Assembly (NCBI GenBank): GCA_012797975.1 | Contig: JAAZOD010000014.1 | Span: 1 to 64,000, forward strand | DNA: 64,000 nucleotides | Reading direction: 5' to 3' | Origin: Pelolinea sp. | Lineage (GTDB): Bacteria; Chloroflexota; Anaerolineae; Anaerolineales; Anaerolineaceae | In this document: positions 7,892 through 14,143 of the stretch, piece after piece | Layout: each line of letters opens with the position of its first letter | Numbering within the stretch: the first letter of the stretch is position 1 | Made by a program: the position numbers and the translations under genes | The notes under the pieces: generated by a model | What the model saw: only the letters and a program-made list of their open reading frames with translations | What the model was told of the DNA's origin: nothing | Database searches by the model: none

Positions 7892-8254
7892 GTGACACCG
7901 ATCGACATACAGAAGATCAAAAAAGAATTGGAAGAGAAAAGAAAAGAACTTTTGACTTTTCTGAACTCCCCCCAGGCAAGCGAAAAAGGGAACCAGGATA
8001 ATTATGAGCTGGCACAGCATTACCAGATCTCGGAACAAAAGAACTCATTGAATTCCCATAACCAGAAGCTGCTGGCACAAATCGAGGATGCGCTGGGAAA
8101 AATAGAGAACGGCACCTACGGGGTATGCGACCATTGCGGCAAGCCCATCGATCCTGACCGACTGAAGATCCTGCCGTATGCCAGTTACTGCATGGAATGC
8201 CTGAACAAATTCCCTTCGAAACTGGTCTATTCCTCATCGAACGAGGAGAGGTGA
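7892..8254 (+). CDS. TraR/DksA-family zinc-finger protein
   Basis: The product has an N-terminal helical stretch rich in Lys and Glu (coiled coil, about residues 5-75) and a C-terminal four-cysteine zinc finger: CDHCGKPI, then 17 residues after the second Cys, then CMEC. That is the layout of TraR/DksA proteins, which bind in the RNA polymerase secondary channel and alter promoter response, often under starvation or stress. GTG at 7892 sits 8 bases after an AAAGGAAG ribosome-binding site. Upstream in-frame ATGs at 7874 and 7820 are possible, the latter overlapping the preceding gene. It ends the 3.4-8.3 kb cluster and is followed by a strong terminator. Confidence 0.85.
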   Translation: MTPIDIQKIKKELEEKRKELLTFLNSPQASEKGNQDNYELAQHYQISEQKNSLNSHNQKLLAQIEDALGKIENGTYGVCDHCGKPIDPDRLKILPYASYCMECLNKFPSKLVYSSSNEER

Positions 8255-8292
8255 GACAGGCATTCTGGCAAAACAGCAAATTTCTTAACAGT

Positions 8293-8330
8293 GCATAAAA
8301 AAAGCGAGGGATCCCTCGCTTTTTTTATGC
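8293..8330. terminator. Bidirectional terminator, 19-bp perfect palindrome
   Basis: The 38 bases are an exact inverted repeat with centre GCGAGGGATCCCTCGC and A7/T7 flanks, so it can form a GC stem followed by a U-tract on either strand. It lies between the convergent TraR-like gene and the RpiB-like gene. Confidence 0.9.
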
Positions 8331-8362
8331 ATGGTATTTCCGGCTGCCGCACCAATGATATT

Positions 8363-8836
8363 TCAGGCAGCCATGGATGTCCGCTTCTTATCCAATTCCT
8401 TGATCATCTCCACCTTGGGCAGCGACCTTCCACCGGCAAATTCGCTCTTCAACCAGATATCCAGATTCTTTTTGGCAGCGTCCACGCCGATCACCTGGCT
8501 GCCGAAGGCGGCGATCTGCGCATCGTTGCTGGCACGCGCCCGCTCGGCGGAATAGGGATCATGGATGACCGCGGCACGAATGCCCGGGATCTTGTTGGCG
8601 GTGACGGCCATGCCGATGCCCGTGCCGCACACCAGGATGCCCCGCTCATAACCCTCTTTCAACAGCTTTTCACAGAGAACGATCGCGATCTGGGGATACA
8701 GTGTTTTTTCATTCCCGTCCACCCCCACATCGATCACATCATATCCTTTTTCTTTCAAGTATTCCTTTAATTGGCCCTTCAGAACATAGCCGTTCTCATC
8801 GGATCCAATCAAGATGGAACGTTTGGTTTCAACCAT
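8363..8836 (-). CDS. RpiB/LacAB-family sugar-phosphate isomerase
   Basis: The 157-residue length and the pattern GSDxxGYxLKxxLKxYL, CGTGIGMAVTANK, HDPYSAERARASNDA and GSQVIG identify the RpiB/LacAB family, which interconverts aldose and ketose phosphates through an enediol using the cysteine in CGTGIG. The usual GSDHAG phosphate-binding motif reads GSDENG here, so the conserved His is replaced by Glu, and NN-A is N-D-A. The substrate may therefore differ from ribose-5-phosphate. The minus-strand start is preceded by GGAGATG. It stands alone and converges on the TraR-like gene. A link to the nearby PTS locus is possible but unproven. Confidence 0.85.
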   Translation of the reverse strand: MVETKRSILIGSDENGYVLKGQLKEYLKEKGYDVIDVGVDGNEKTLYPQIAIVLCEKLLKEGYERGILVCGTGIGMAVTANKIPGIRAAVIHDPYSAERARASNDAQIAAFGSQVIGVDAAKKNLDIWLKSEFAGGRSLPKVEMIKELDKKRTSMAA

Positions 8837-9013
8837 TAAAAATCATCTCCATGAGCATTTATCAATAAACTTGAATATCAAAAAACATCAAGAACCAGAT
8901 GAAATTTTAATCGCAAAGCCGCCCTGGAACCGTTCCGCGCAAATTTGCATTTTTGTGAAAAGCATTGCAGTAAGCCGAAAAACACGATCATTTTCCTATG
9001 ACCGCGTCCGCGA

Positions 9014-9041
9014 TGAACCCGGCAGGGTTCGAACCTGCGAC
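9014..9041 (-). pseudogene. 3' fragment of a tRNA gene (T-arm plus acceptor strand only)
   Basis: The minus strand contains a 5-bp T-stem (GCAGG/CCTGC) with a 7-base loop TTCGAAC, followed by CGGGTTC and A as acceptor 3' strand and discriminator. No matching 5' acceptor strand, D-arm or anticodon arm is present in the next 100 bases. Aligned with the 3' end of the intact tRNA at 10203-10274, 24 of 27 bases are identical. It is a remnant or an attachment-site duplicate. Confidence 0.65.
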
Positions 9042-9121
9042 AGGATAGATAATATCTCTTTTCCCTATGAGCATATATAATTGCATTTTCCAAGCATTTT
9101 CTCAAGGATCAAAAATACAGT

Positions 9122-10147
9122 ATGACAAAACAAACTCCGACCACCCGTGATTGGCTCGAAAAAGCGAATGAAGCCACCCAACCCGAAGAGCAAATTCGCT
9201 GCTACACCGAAGCAATCAAATTAAATCCCAAACTAATTCTTGCATATTTCCAACGTGGAAATTGTTATGCAAATCTAGGTCAATCTGTAAACGCGATCGA
9301 AGACTACGATCGTGCTCTCCACCTCGAACCTGAGATGATCGGGGCATATATCAACCGCGGACTGTGCCATGCAAATCTGGATCAACATGAGAAAGCAGTC
9401 GCTGATTACAGTTCGGCTGTCCAGCTCGATCCTGAAAATGCTGAAATCTATTACTACCGCGGAAACAGTTCTGTTCACCTGGAGCAGAATGAAAAAGCGA
9501 TTGAGGATTTCAGCCAGGCGATCAGACTCGACCCGGCCTTTGCGTATGCTTATGGTAATCGCGGTCTCAGCTACTCCAATCTGGGTCAGGATGAAAAAGC
9601 AATCTTTGATTATGACCAGGCCGCCCGTCTTGATCCTGAAAATGCTTCCATCTATTACAATCGTGGAAACAGCCATGCCTACCTGAGGCAACACGAGAAA
9701 GCAATTGACGACTACAGCCGGGCGATCAGCCTCGACCCTGAAATGGGTGAAGCGTATTACAACCGTGGGAATTGTTACGGTCATCTTAAGCAGTATGCAA
9801 AGGCGATCGAAAGTTACAGCCAGGCCATCCAGCTTGAACCCGATATTGCTTATGCCTATAACAACCGCGGACTGAGCTATGCAAATCTGGGACAGCATGA
9901 TAAGGCGATCGCCGATTACGACCGGGCGATCAGTCTCGATCCCGAAATGGAGGATGCGTATTACAACAAAGCCTGTTCCTGTGCTTTTCAGGATAAAACG
10001 AAAGAAGTTCTAATGAATCTTCGCCTGGCTCTCCAGTTCGGCCCGCAGAAATATCACGAGTTGGCAGGAAGTGATACTGCCTTTGCAAAGATAAGGGGGA
10101 ATGCCGATTTCCAGAATTTACTTCAAGAGTATTGCGATAAATGCTGA
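9122..10147 (+). CDS. Tetratricopeptide-repeat protein
   Basis: The 341-residue product consists of about eight consecutive 34-residue TPR units (for example AYNNRGLSYANLGQHDKAIADYDRAI split over two helices) with the conserved pattern A-Y-x-N-R-G, Y-x-x-L-x-x, A-I-x-D-Y and L-D-P. There is no signal peptide or membrane segment, so it should be a cytoplasmic scaffold for protein binding. A short non-repeat tail (about residues 290-341) ends in CDKC. Repeats are very similar at the DNA level, indicating recent internal duplication. It lies between a tRNA 3' fragment and an intact tRNA, so it may be cargo of an integration event. Confidence 0.85.
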   Translation: MTKQTPTTRDWLEKANEATQPEEQIRCYTEAIKLNPKLILAYFQRGNCYANLGQSVNAIEDYDRALHLEPEMIGAYINRGLCHANLDQHEKAVADYSSAVQLDPENAEIYYYRGNSSVHLEQNEKAIEDFSQAIRLDPAFAYAYGNRGLSYSNLGQDEKAIFDYDQAARLDPENASIYYNRGNSHAYLRQHEKAIDDYSRAISLDPEMGEAYYNRGNCYGHLKQYAKAIESYSQAIQLEPDIAYAYNNRGLSYANLGQHDKAIADYDRAISLDPEMEDAYYNKACSCAFQDKTKEVLMNLRLALQFGPQKYHELAGSDTAFAKIRGNADFQNLLQEYCDKC

Positions 10148-10202
10148 CTTTGAGGCCGGTTCAGATTGCCCAGCCCACATCATTTCACACAAAAAGTAGC
10201 AA

Positions 10203-10274
10203 TGGGCCCGGCAGGATTCGAACCTGCGACCAAGCGGTTATGAGCCGCGCGCTCTGCCGCTGAGCTACGGGCCC
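10203..10274 (-). tRNA. tRNA-Ile2 (anticodon CAT, lysidine type)
   Basis: Read on the minus strand, the sequence folds as a cloverleaf with acceptor GGGCCCG/CGGGCCC, D-arm TAGCTCAGCGGCAGAGC and T-arm GCAGGTTCGAATCCTGC. The anticodon loop is CTCATAA. A CAT anticodon could be Met or Ile2. The bases after the anticodon (CATAACCGCTTGGTCGC) closely match bacterial tRNA-Ile2, whose C34 is changed to lysidine by TilS, so Ile2 is preferred. CCA is not encoded. Confidence 0.88.
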
Positions 10275-10445
10275 GGCATCAGCCAGCGCAAGCATTATAA
10301 CATTGAATGTCCCTCGCTCCGATAAAAAGGTTTTTCTCACCATCGTGGAATTGCCGGAGGATCATTTTCCACCCTTTATGCCCATGCTCTTCCCGGTTCA
10401 TTCTCTCAAATTAATCCATTCCATGCTCGATCAGGTATAATTAAG

Positions 10446-10478
10446 GACAATGGAGCCCGGTTGCAGAGCTCCATTGTC
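10446..10478 (-). terminator. Hairpin after the PTS operon
   Basis: A perfect 11-bp stem (GACAATGGAGC / GCTCCATTGTC) with an 11-base loop lies 35 bases beyond the stop of the EIIC gene. On the minus strand it is followed by CTTAATT, a weak U-tract, so termination is likely but may be inefficient. Confidence 0.5.
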
Positions 10479-10512
10479 TGTTTGCTTGGTAAGAGGTGCT
10501 ATACGACTATTC

Positions 10513-11799
10513 TTAGAAGATCAAACTGACGATCTGCTTGAAGAAGATCGGGAAAACGGAATAGTCAAAGTCGTTGGACCAACGTGCAAAATCTGCGATG
10601 GTCGTGGGGAGAGCAGACACGGTCAGGAACTGACCAAATGACATCAGCAGACCGGCCACGATGCCAGCCAAGATAGCACCTCTCCAACCACCCGTGGAAT
10701 TGCCGAACACACCGGCAGGTCCTCCACCAAAGAAGGTGGTGATCACGGGCGGGGTCAGCGCATACAAACCAACAGCTCCAAAGACAACCACACAAACAAT
10801 AACGGTGGCCAGGCAGCTCAAGAAGCCCAGCATCACAGCGGTAGGTGCATAGTTGAAAACCACCGGACAATCCAGGGCGGGGATGGCATTGGGGACGATC
10901 TTTTCAGAGATACCTTTAAAGGCGGTGGTGATTTCTGCGATCATCATGCTCACGCCGGTCAATACGATGGTGATGCCCACGCCGAACTTGACACCCTGGG
11001 TGATGGCATACATGAAGGCGGCTTGACCGCCGCTGATATTGGCTTCGATCCAAGCCGGGCCAGCCAGCGCAACGCAGATCACATACAGCAGGGTCATGAC
11101 GATCGCGGTGGAAACCGTGATATCTTTCAAGAAGTTCAGAGATTCAGGGATCTTCAGATCTTCGGATGATTCATCCTTTTTACCCTTGAAAGCATTGCCG
11201 ACCAAAGAACCAACAATCACGCCGAAGGACGTAGTATGCCCGTAAGCCAGATCATTGGAACCGGTAACTTTGCGCATGAATGGCTGCACCAGGGCAGGAG
11301 ATAACGTGCAGTAAAGACCGGTGAGGATACCACCCAGGGCAATCAGCAGTGATTTATTGGGGGTGGGAACGACCTCAATGAAAATCGCCAGATAGACGAA
11401 AATGATGTAATAGGTCTGGTGGGCGGTAAGGTAGACATATTTGAACTTTGTGAAGCGAGCTAACAGTAAGTTCACAAAGAACCCAACCACCATGATGATG
11501 GCGATCGTTGATGCCCAGCTCGATGTGAAGGCATCGGTGCCCATGCCGGTCGTGGTCGCCTGAACGCCGATGACCTTGTTCAGAATGGTGGCGATGGGAA
11601 GAACGATGCCAGCCAACAATGAAGTACCCTGTGAAAGGATCAGGTACCCAATGCCAGTTTTAAAGGAACCGGTAATGACATCCTGGATGGGTTTCTTCTG
11701 AACGATCAAGCCAAGCATGGCGACCAAGCCCAACAGGATAAAGGGCTGGTTGAAGATGTAAGTGCTCATGAAATGTACAATCGCATTTAATACTGCCAT
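10513..11799 (-). CDS. PTS ascorbate-type EIIC permease (UlaA/SgaT family)
   Basis: The 428-residue protein is highly hydrophobic with about ten membrane segments. Family-typical stretches are the N-terminus with QPFILLGLVAMLGLIVQKK, GTSLLAGIVLPI, LTAHQTYYI, SNDLAYGHTTSFGV and FFGGGPAGVFGNSTGGWRGA. These belong to the L-ascorbate/galactitol superfamily of PTS permeases, which carry and phosphorylate sugar with partner EIIA and EIIB. It is the last gene of an operon read leftward: regulator, EIIA, NanE, SIS isomerase, EIIB, EIIC. Its start has AGGAGGTTC upstream. The sugar is probably an acetylated amino sugar because NanE lies in the operon, but that is inference. Confidence 0.88.
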   Translation of the reverse strand: MAVLNAIVHFMSTYIFNQPFILLGLVAMLGLIVQKKPIQDVITGSFKTGIGYLILSQGTSLLAGIVLPIATILNKVIGVQATTTGMGTDAFTSSWASTIAIIMVVGFFVNLLLARFTKFKYVYLTAHQTYYIIFVYLAIFIEVVPTPNKSLLIALGGILTGLYCTLSPALVQPFMRKVTGSNDLAYGHTTSFGVIVGSLVGNAFKGKKDESSEDLKIPESLNFLKDITVSTAIVMTLLYVICVALAGPAWIEANISGGQAAFMYAITQGVKFGVGITIVLTGVSMMIAEITTAFKGISEKIVPNAIPALDCPVVFNYAPTAVMLGFLSCLATVIVCVVVFGAVGLYALTPPVITTFFGGGPAGVFGNSTGGWRGAILAGIVAGLLMSFGQFLTVSALPTTIADFARWSNDFDYSVFPIFFKQIVSLIF

Positions 11800-11881
11800 T
11801 TTAAGAACCTCCTAATTCTAATTTTTTCCTTTTTTATTTTTCGCTTGCAGTTCATTCTTTTTATTTTTCGATACCTGCCTC

Positions 11882-12178
11882 CTAGATCAGTTTTTTTTCT
11901 TTCAAGTAAGCGCCTATTTTTGTTTTTAGTTCCTCTTTATCCATCAGGTTCTTGATCACCACCACGGAAGGGCAGAAAGATCTGGCTTCGGCAGAAAAAG
12001 TCTCGAAAGTGATGATCAGGTCACACTTCGTGCCCTTGGCACGTGACATGCTGGTGTTGATCACCTGCACCCTGAAAGGCAACGCAAAGCTCTTGAACGC
12101 CTCATCCACATTCACCCTCAATAAAGTGCTGGTGCCAACCCCAGCGCCACAAACAGTCAATACCTTCAAATCAGCCAT
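11882..12178 (-). CDS. PTS EIIB component (UlaB/SgaB type)
   Basis: The 98-residue cytosolic protein begins with KVLTVCGAGVGTS, the phosphocysteine loop of lactose/ascorbate-type EIIB domains, and ends with an amphipathic helix (KTKIGAYLKEKKL). It accepts phosphate from the EIIA encoded at 13706-14143 and passes it to sugar bound in the EIIC. AAGGAGAACC precedes the start. The gene lies about 80 bases upstream of the EIIC gene in the same direction. Confidence 0.88.
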   Translation of the reverse strand: MADLKVLTVCGAGVGTSTLLRVNVDEAFKSFALPFRVQVINTSMSRAKGTKCDLIITFETFSAEARSFCPSVVVIKNLMDKEELKTKIGAYLKEKKLI

Positions 12179-12205
12179 TCGGTTCTCCTTAACCTCGCAT
12201 ACTCT

Positions 12206-12955
12206 CTATAAATTCCTGATCCTGTAGAAATATTTGTCCATCAGGCGATCATTATGCTCTTTGGCATCAGGCATCTCATAGGTCAAATGACCGTTGTAAT
12301 AAACGTCAGGCGTGAACCCTTGTTTGACCAGATTGTCACAGGTTTGCACCAGGAGAGAATTCAAAAGGAAAACGGTGGGGATGGTGGAAGTGGAGCCAAC
12401 CTTCATCGGAAAGCCCTCCAGGGCGACGGCTGCATCGCCGATCAGCGAACAATTATCGATGACCACATCCGCATAATCCTTCAATTTTTTCCCGGAAGAA
12501 TGCTGGGTGGTCAGAAAGTCCGAATACTCCACGTTGGTGAACACGATCAACGGCAAACCGCGTTGTTTGGCTTCCATCGCCACATCGATGGTAATGGCAT
12601 TGTTTCCGGAGTTGGAAATACAGATCATGACATCGGGGGGAGTGATGCGCTGATAATTCATCAAGACCTGCCCCATGCCTTCGATCTTTTCCATGAATCC
12701 GCTCTTCGTGATCTCGTTGATCCCCGCCACACTTGGTTCAAAGATGGCATGCACATTGGCCATGGTAGCCGCGCGCCAAAAGACATCTTCGGTGACAAGA
12801 CCGGAATGACCGCAGCCAAAAAGGTGGATGATCCCTCCCTTTTTGGTGCAATCCGTCAGGATGTCGGCCGCCTTTAAAATATTCTTTTCCTGTGTCTCTT
12901 GCGCTTTTTTCACAACCTCTTGCATGATCGAGAAATATTCCTGCCATACTTTCAT
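12206..12955 (-). CDS. SIS-domain sugar-phosphate isomerase (UPF0309-like), first of two paralogues
   Basis: The 249-residue protein is a single SIS domain. The nucleotide-free phosphosugar-binding loop LFGCGHSGL occupies about residues 45-53, ISNSGNNAITIDVA the second phosphate-binding stretch, and GDAAVALEG the C-terminal part. SIS domains bind phosphosugars and act as isomerases or sensors. Gene order within a PTS operon suggests it works on the imported sugar phosphate together with NanE. A similar protein lies at 16461-17192 in the same locus. AAAGGAGAG precedes the start. Confidence 0.8.
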   Translation of the reverse strand: MKVWQEYFSIMQEVVKKAQETQEKNILKAADILTDCTKKGGIIHLFGCGHSGLVTEDVFWRAATMANVHAIFEPSVAGINEITKSGFMEKIEGMGQVLMNYQRITPPDVMICISNSGNNAITIDVAMEAKQRGLPLIVFTNVEYSDFLTTQHSSGKKLKDYADVVIDNCSLIGDAAVALEGFPMKVGSTSTIPTVFLLNSLLVQTCDNLVKQGFTPDVYYNGHLTYEMPDAKEHNDRLMDKYFYRIRNL

Positions 12956-12976
12956 AATTTTTACTCTCCTTTGTCG

Positions 12977-13690
12977 TTAAAGTTTTGCATCCTGCAAAAT
13001 TGTCTTCACAATCTTTTTCGGCTCAGTAATAGAGGTGCCGATCACAACACAATAGGCGCCAGCATCCAGTGCTTTTCGCATCTTTTCACCATTCGTGATC
13101 CGACCTTCCGCCACGATATGCTTCACACCCGCTTTCTTCAATTCCGCAATGATCTCATAATCGGGATCGGGGCTGGGCAGAGTGCCAAAGCGGATCGGAT
13201 TTTTCGAATAGGGGGTATATCCCGAAAGGGTGGTGCCCACCATATCCGCCCCGTATTCCCATGCTGCGACACCTTCCTCGAGGGTGGAAATATCCGTGAT
13301 AAGGAAAGCATTGAATTGACGCTTGATCTCGGAAATGAATTCGCGGACGGTCAGAGTGTCATAACGCTCGCGAAGCGTGCCGTCGATGGCGATCGCATCC
13401 GCCCCGGCTTTCAGCAACACTTCCACTTCTTTTAAGGTAGGAGTGATCCTGAAATCGCCCTCGAACATGTCGCCACTTTTATAGATCTTCTTGATGCCGA
13501 TGACAGGTACCTGCACGGCTTTTTTGATCGCAGACACGTTATCGTAATTGGTACGGATAGCACATGCGCCGCCGACAATGCAGCTATTCGCCACACAGAG
13601 CATGGTTTCAGGTCGAGCCATTTCTTCATTGAAATCCGCGCCCGCGTAACACGATACGATCAATCCATTCTTGAACTTTTCCAGCAGCAT
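12977..13690 (-). CDS. nanE: N-acetylmannosamine-6-phosphate 2-epimerase
   Basis: The 237-residue TIM-barrel protein matches NanE throughout: GLIVSCYAGA at the start, IRTNYDNVSAIKKAV, VPVIGIKKIY with the lysine expected for proton abstraction, GADAIAIDGT, DISTLEEG, GADMVGTTLSGYTP and the catalytic-type glutamate in IVAEGRI. The enzyme converts ManNAc-6-phosphate to GlcNAc-6-phosphate. NagA and NagB, which would continue the pathway, are not in this window. GGAGAG lies just upstream of the start. Confidence 0.9.
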   Translation of the reverse strand: MLLEKFKNGLIVSCYAGADFNEEMARPETMLCVANSCIVGGACAIRTNYDNVSAIKKAVQVPVIGIKKIYKSGDMFEGDFRITPTLKEVEVLLKAGADAIAIDGTLRERYDTLTVREFISEIKRQFNAFLITDISTLEEGVAAWEYGADMVGTTLSGYTPYSKNPIRFGTLPSPDPDYEIIAELKKAGVKHIVAEGRITNGEKMRKALDAGAYCVVIGTSITEPKKIVKTILQDAKL

Positions 13691-13705
13691 GAAATCTCTC
13701 CTTTT

Positions 13706-14143
13706 CTAAAACTCGATATCCTTAAGGCAAACCGCTTCTTGCAGGGCTTGCAAGTTTTTCTCTTCCGAAATGAATTCAGCGACCGCTTTGAACATCACCA
13801 GATGCTCCTTATTCGTCCGTGCCGCAATGGCAAACAGATAATGGACAGGGTCATTATCCTTGTTCCCGAAATTCACTCCCTGTGGAATGGTCAACAGTGC
13901 AACCTGATTCTTGAACACATTCCCGTTCGGGCGCGCGTGTGCCAGCGCGACCCCCGGCATGATGACAATATAAGGCCCGTTCGTCTCCACCATTTTGACC
14001 ATGTCCTCACGGTATCGCTCGTTAATGCTTCCCGAACCGATCAGCATGTTCCCCGCGAAACGGACCGCATCCTGCCAGCTACTAAAGTTCTCATTGAGAT
14101 GGATGTTTTCTTCAGAAATAAAATCTTTCAGTGTCATGCTCAC
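13706..14143 (-). CDS. PTS EIIA component (mannitol/ascorbate type, UlaC-like)
   Basis: The 145-residue protein is a PTS EIIA type-2 domain. The segment PGVALAHARP carries the phosphohistidine, and LLTIPQGVNFGNKDNDPVHYLFAIAA is the typical core. It receives phosphate from HPr, plausibly the one encoded at 17227-17502. A GTG start at 14143 overlaps the TGA of the regulator gene (GTGA), which implies translational coupling. An ATG two codons in, at 14137, is the alternative start. Confidence 0.88.
   Translation of the reverse strand: MSMTLKDFISEENIHLNENFSSWQDAVRFAGNMLIGSGSINERYREDMVKMVETNGPYIVIMPGVALAHARPNGNVFKNQVALLTIPQGVNFGNKDNDPVHYLFAIAARTNKEHLVMFKAVAEFISEEKNLQALQEAVCLKDIEF

Noticed and set aside
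8291-8770. A plus-strand frame over the RpiB-like gene
   Set aside because: It starts within the palindromic terminator and is antisense to the RpiB motifs.
9122-10147. 102-base periodicity considered as a CRISPR-like or satellite repeat
   Set aside because: The period equals 34 codons and translates into TPR units; there are no separate spacers.
10203-10274. tRNA considered as elongator or initiator tRNA-Met
   Set aside because: The anticodon CAT is compatible, but the sequence after the anticodon matches the tRNA-Ile2 pattern better.
10450-10641. A plus-strand frame beginning near a TATAAT box, antisense to the EIIC gene end
   Set aside because: Its start lies inside the hairpin at 10446-10478 and its sequence is mostly antisense to EIIC.
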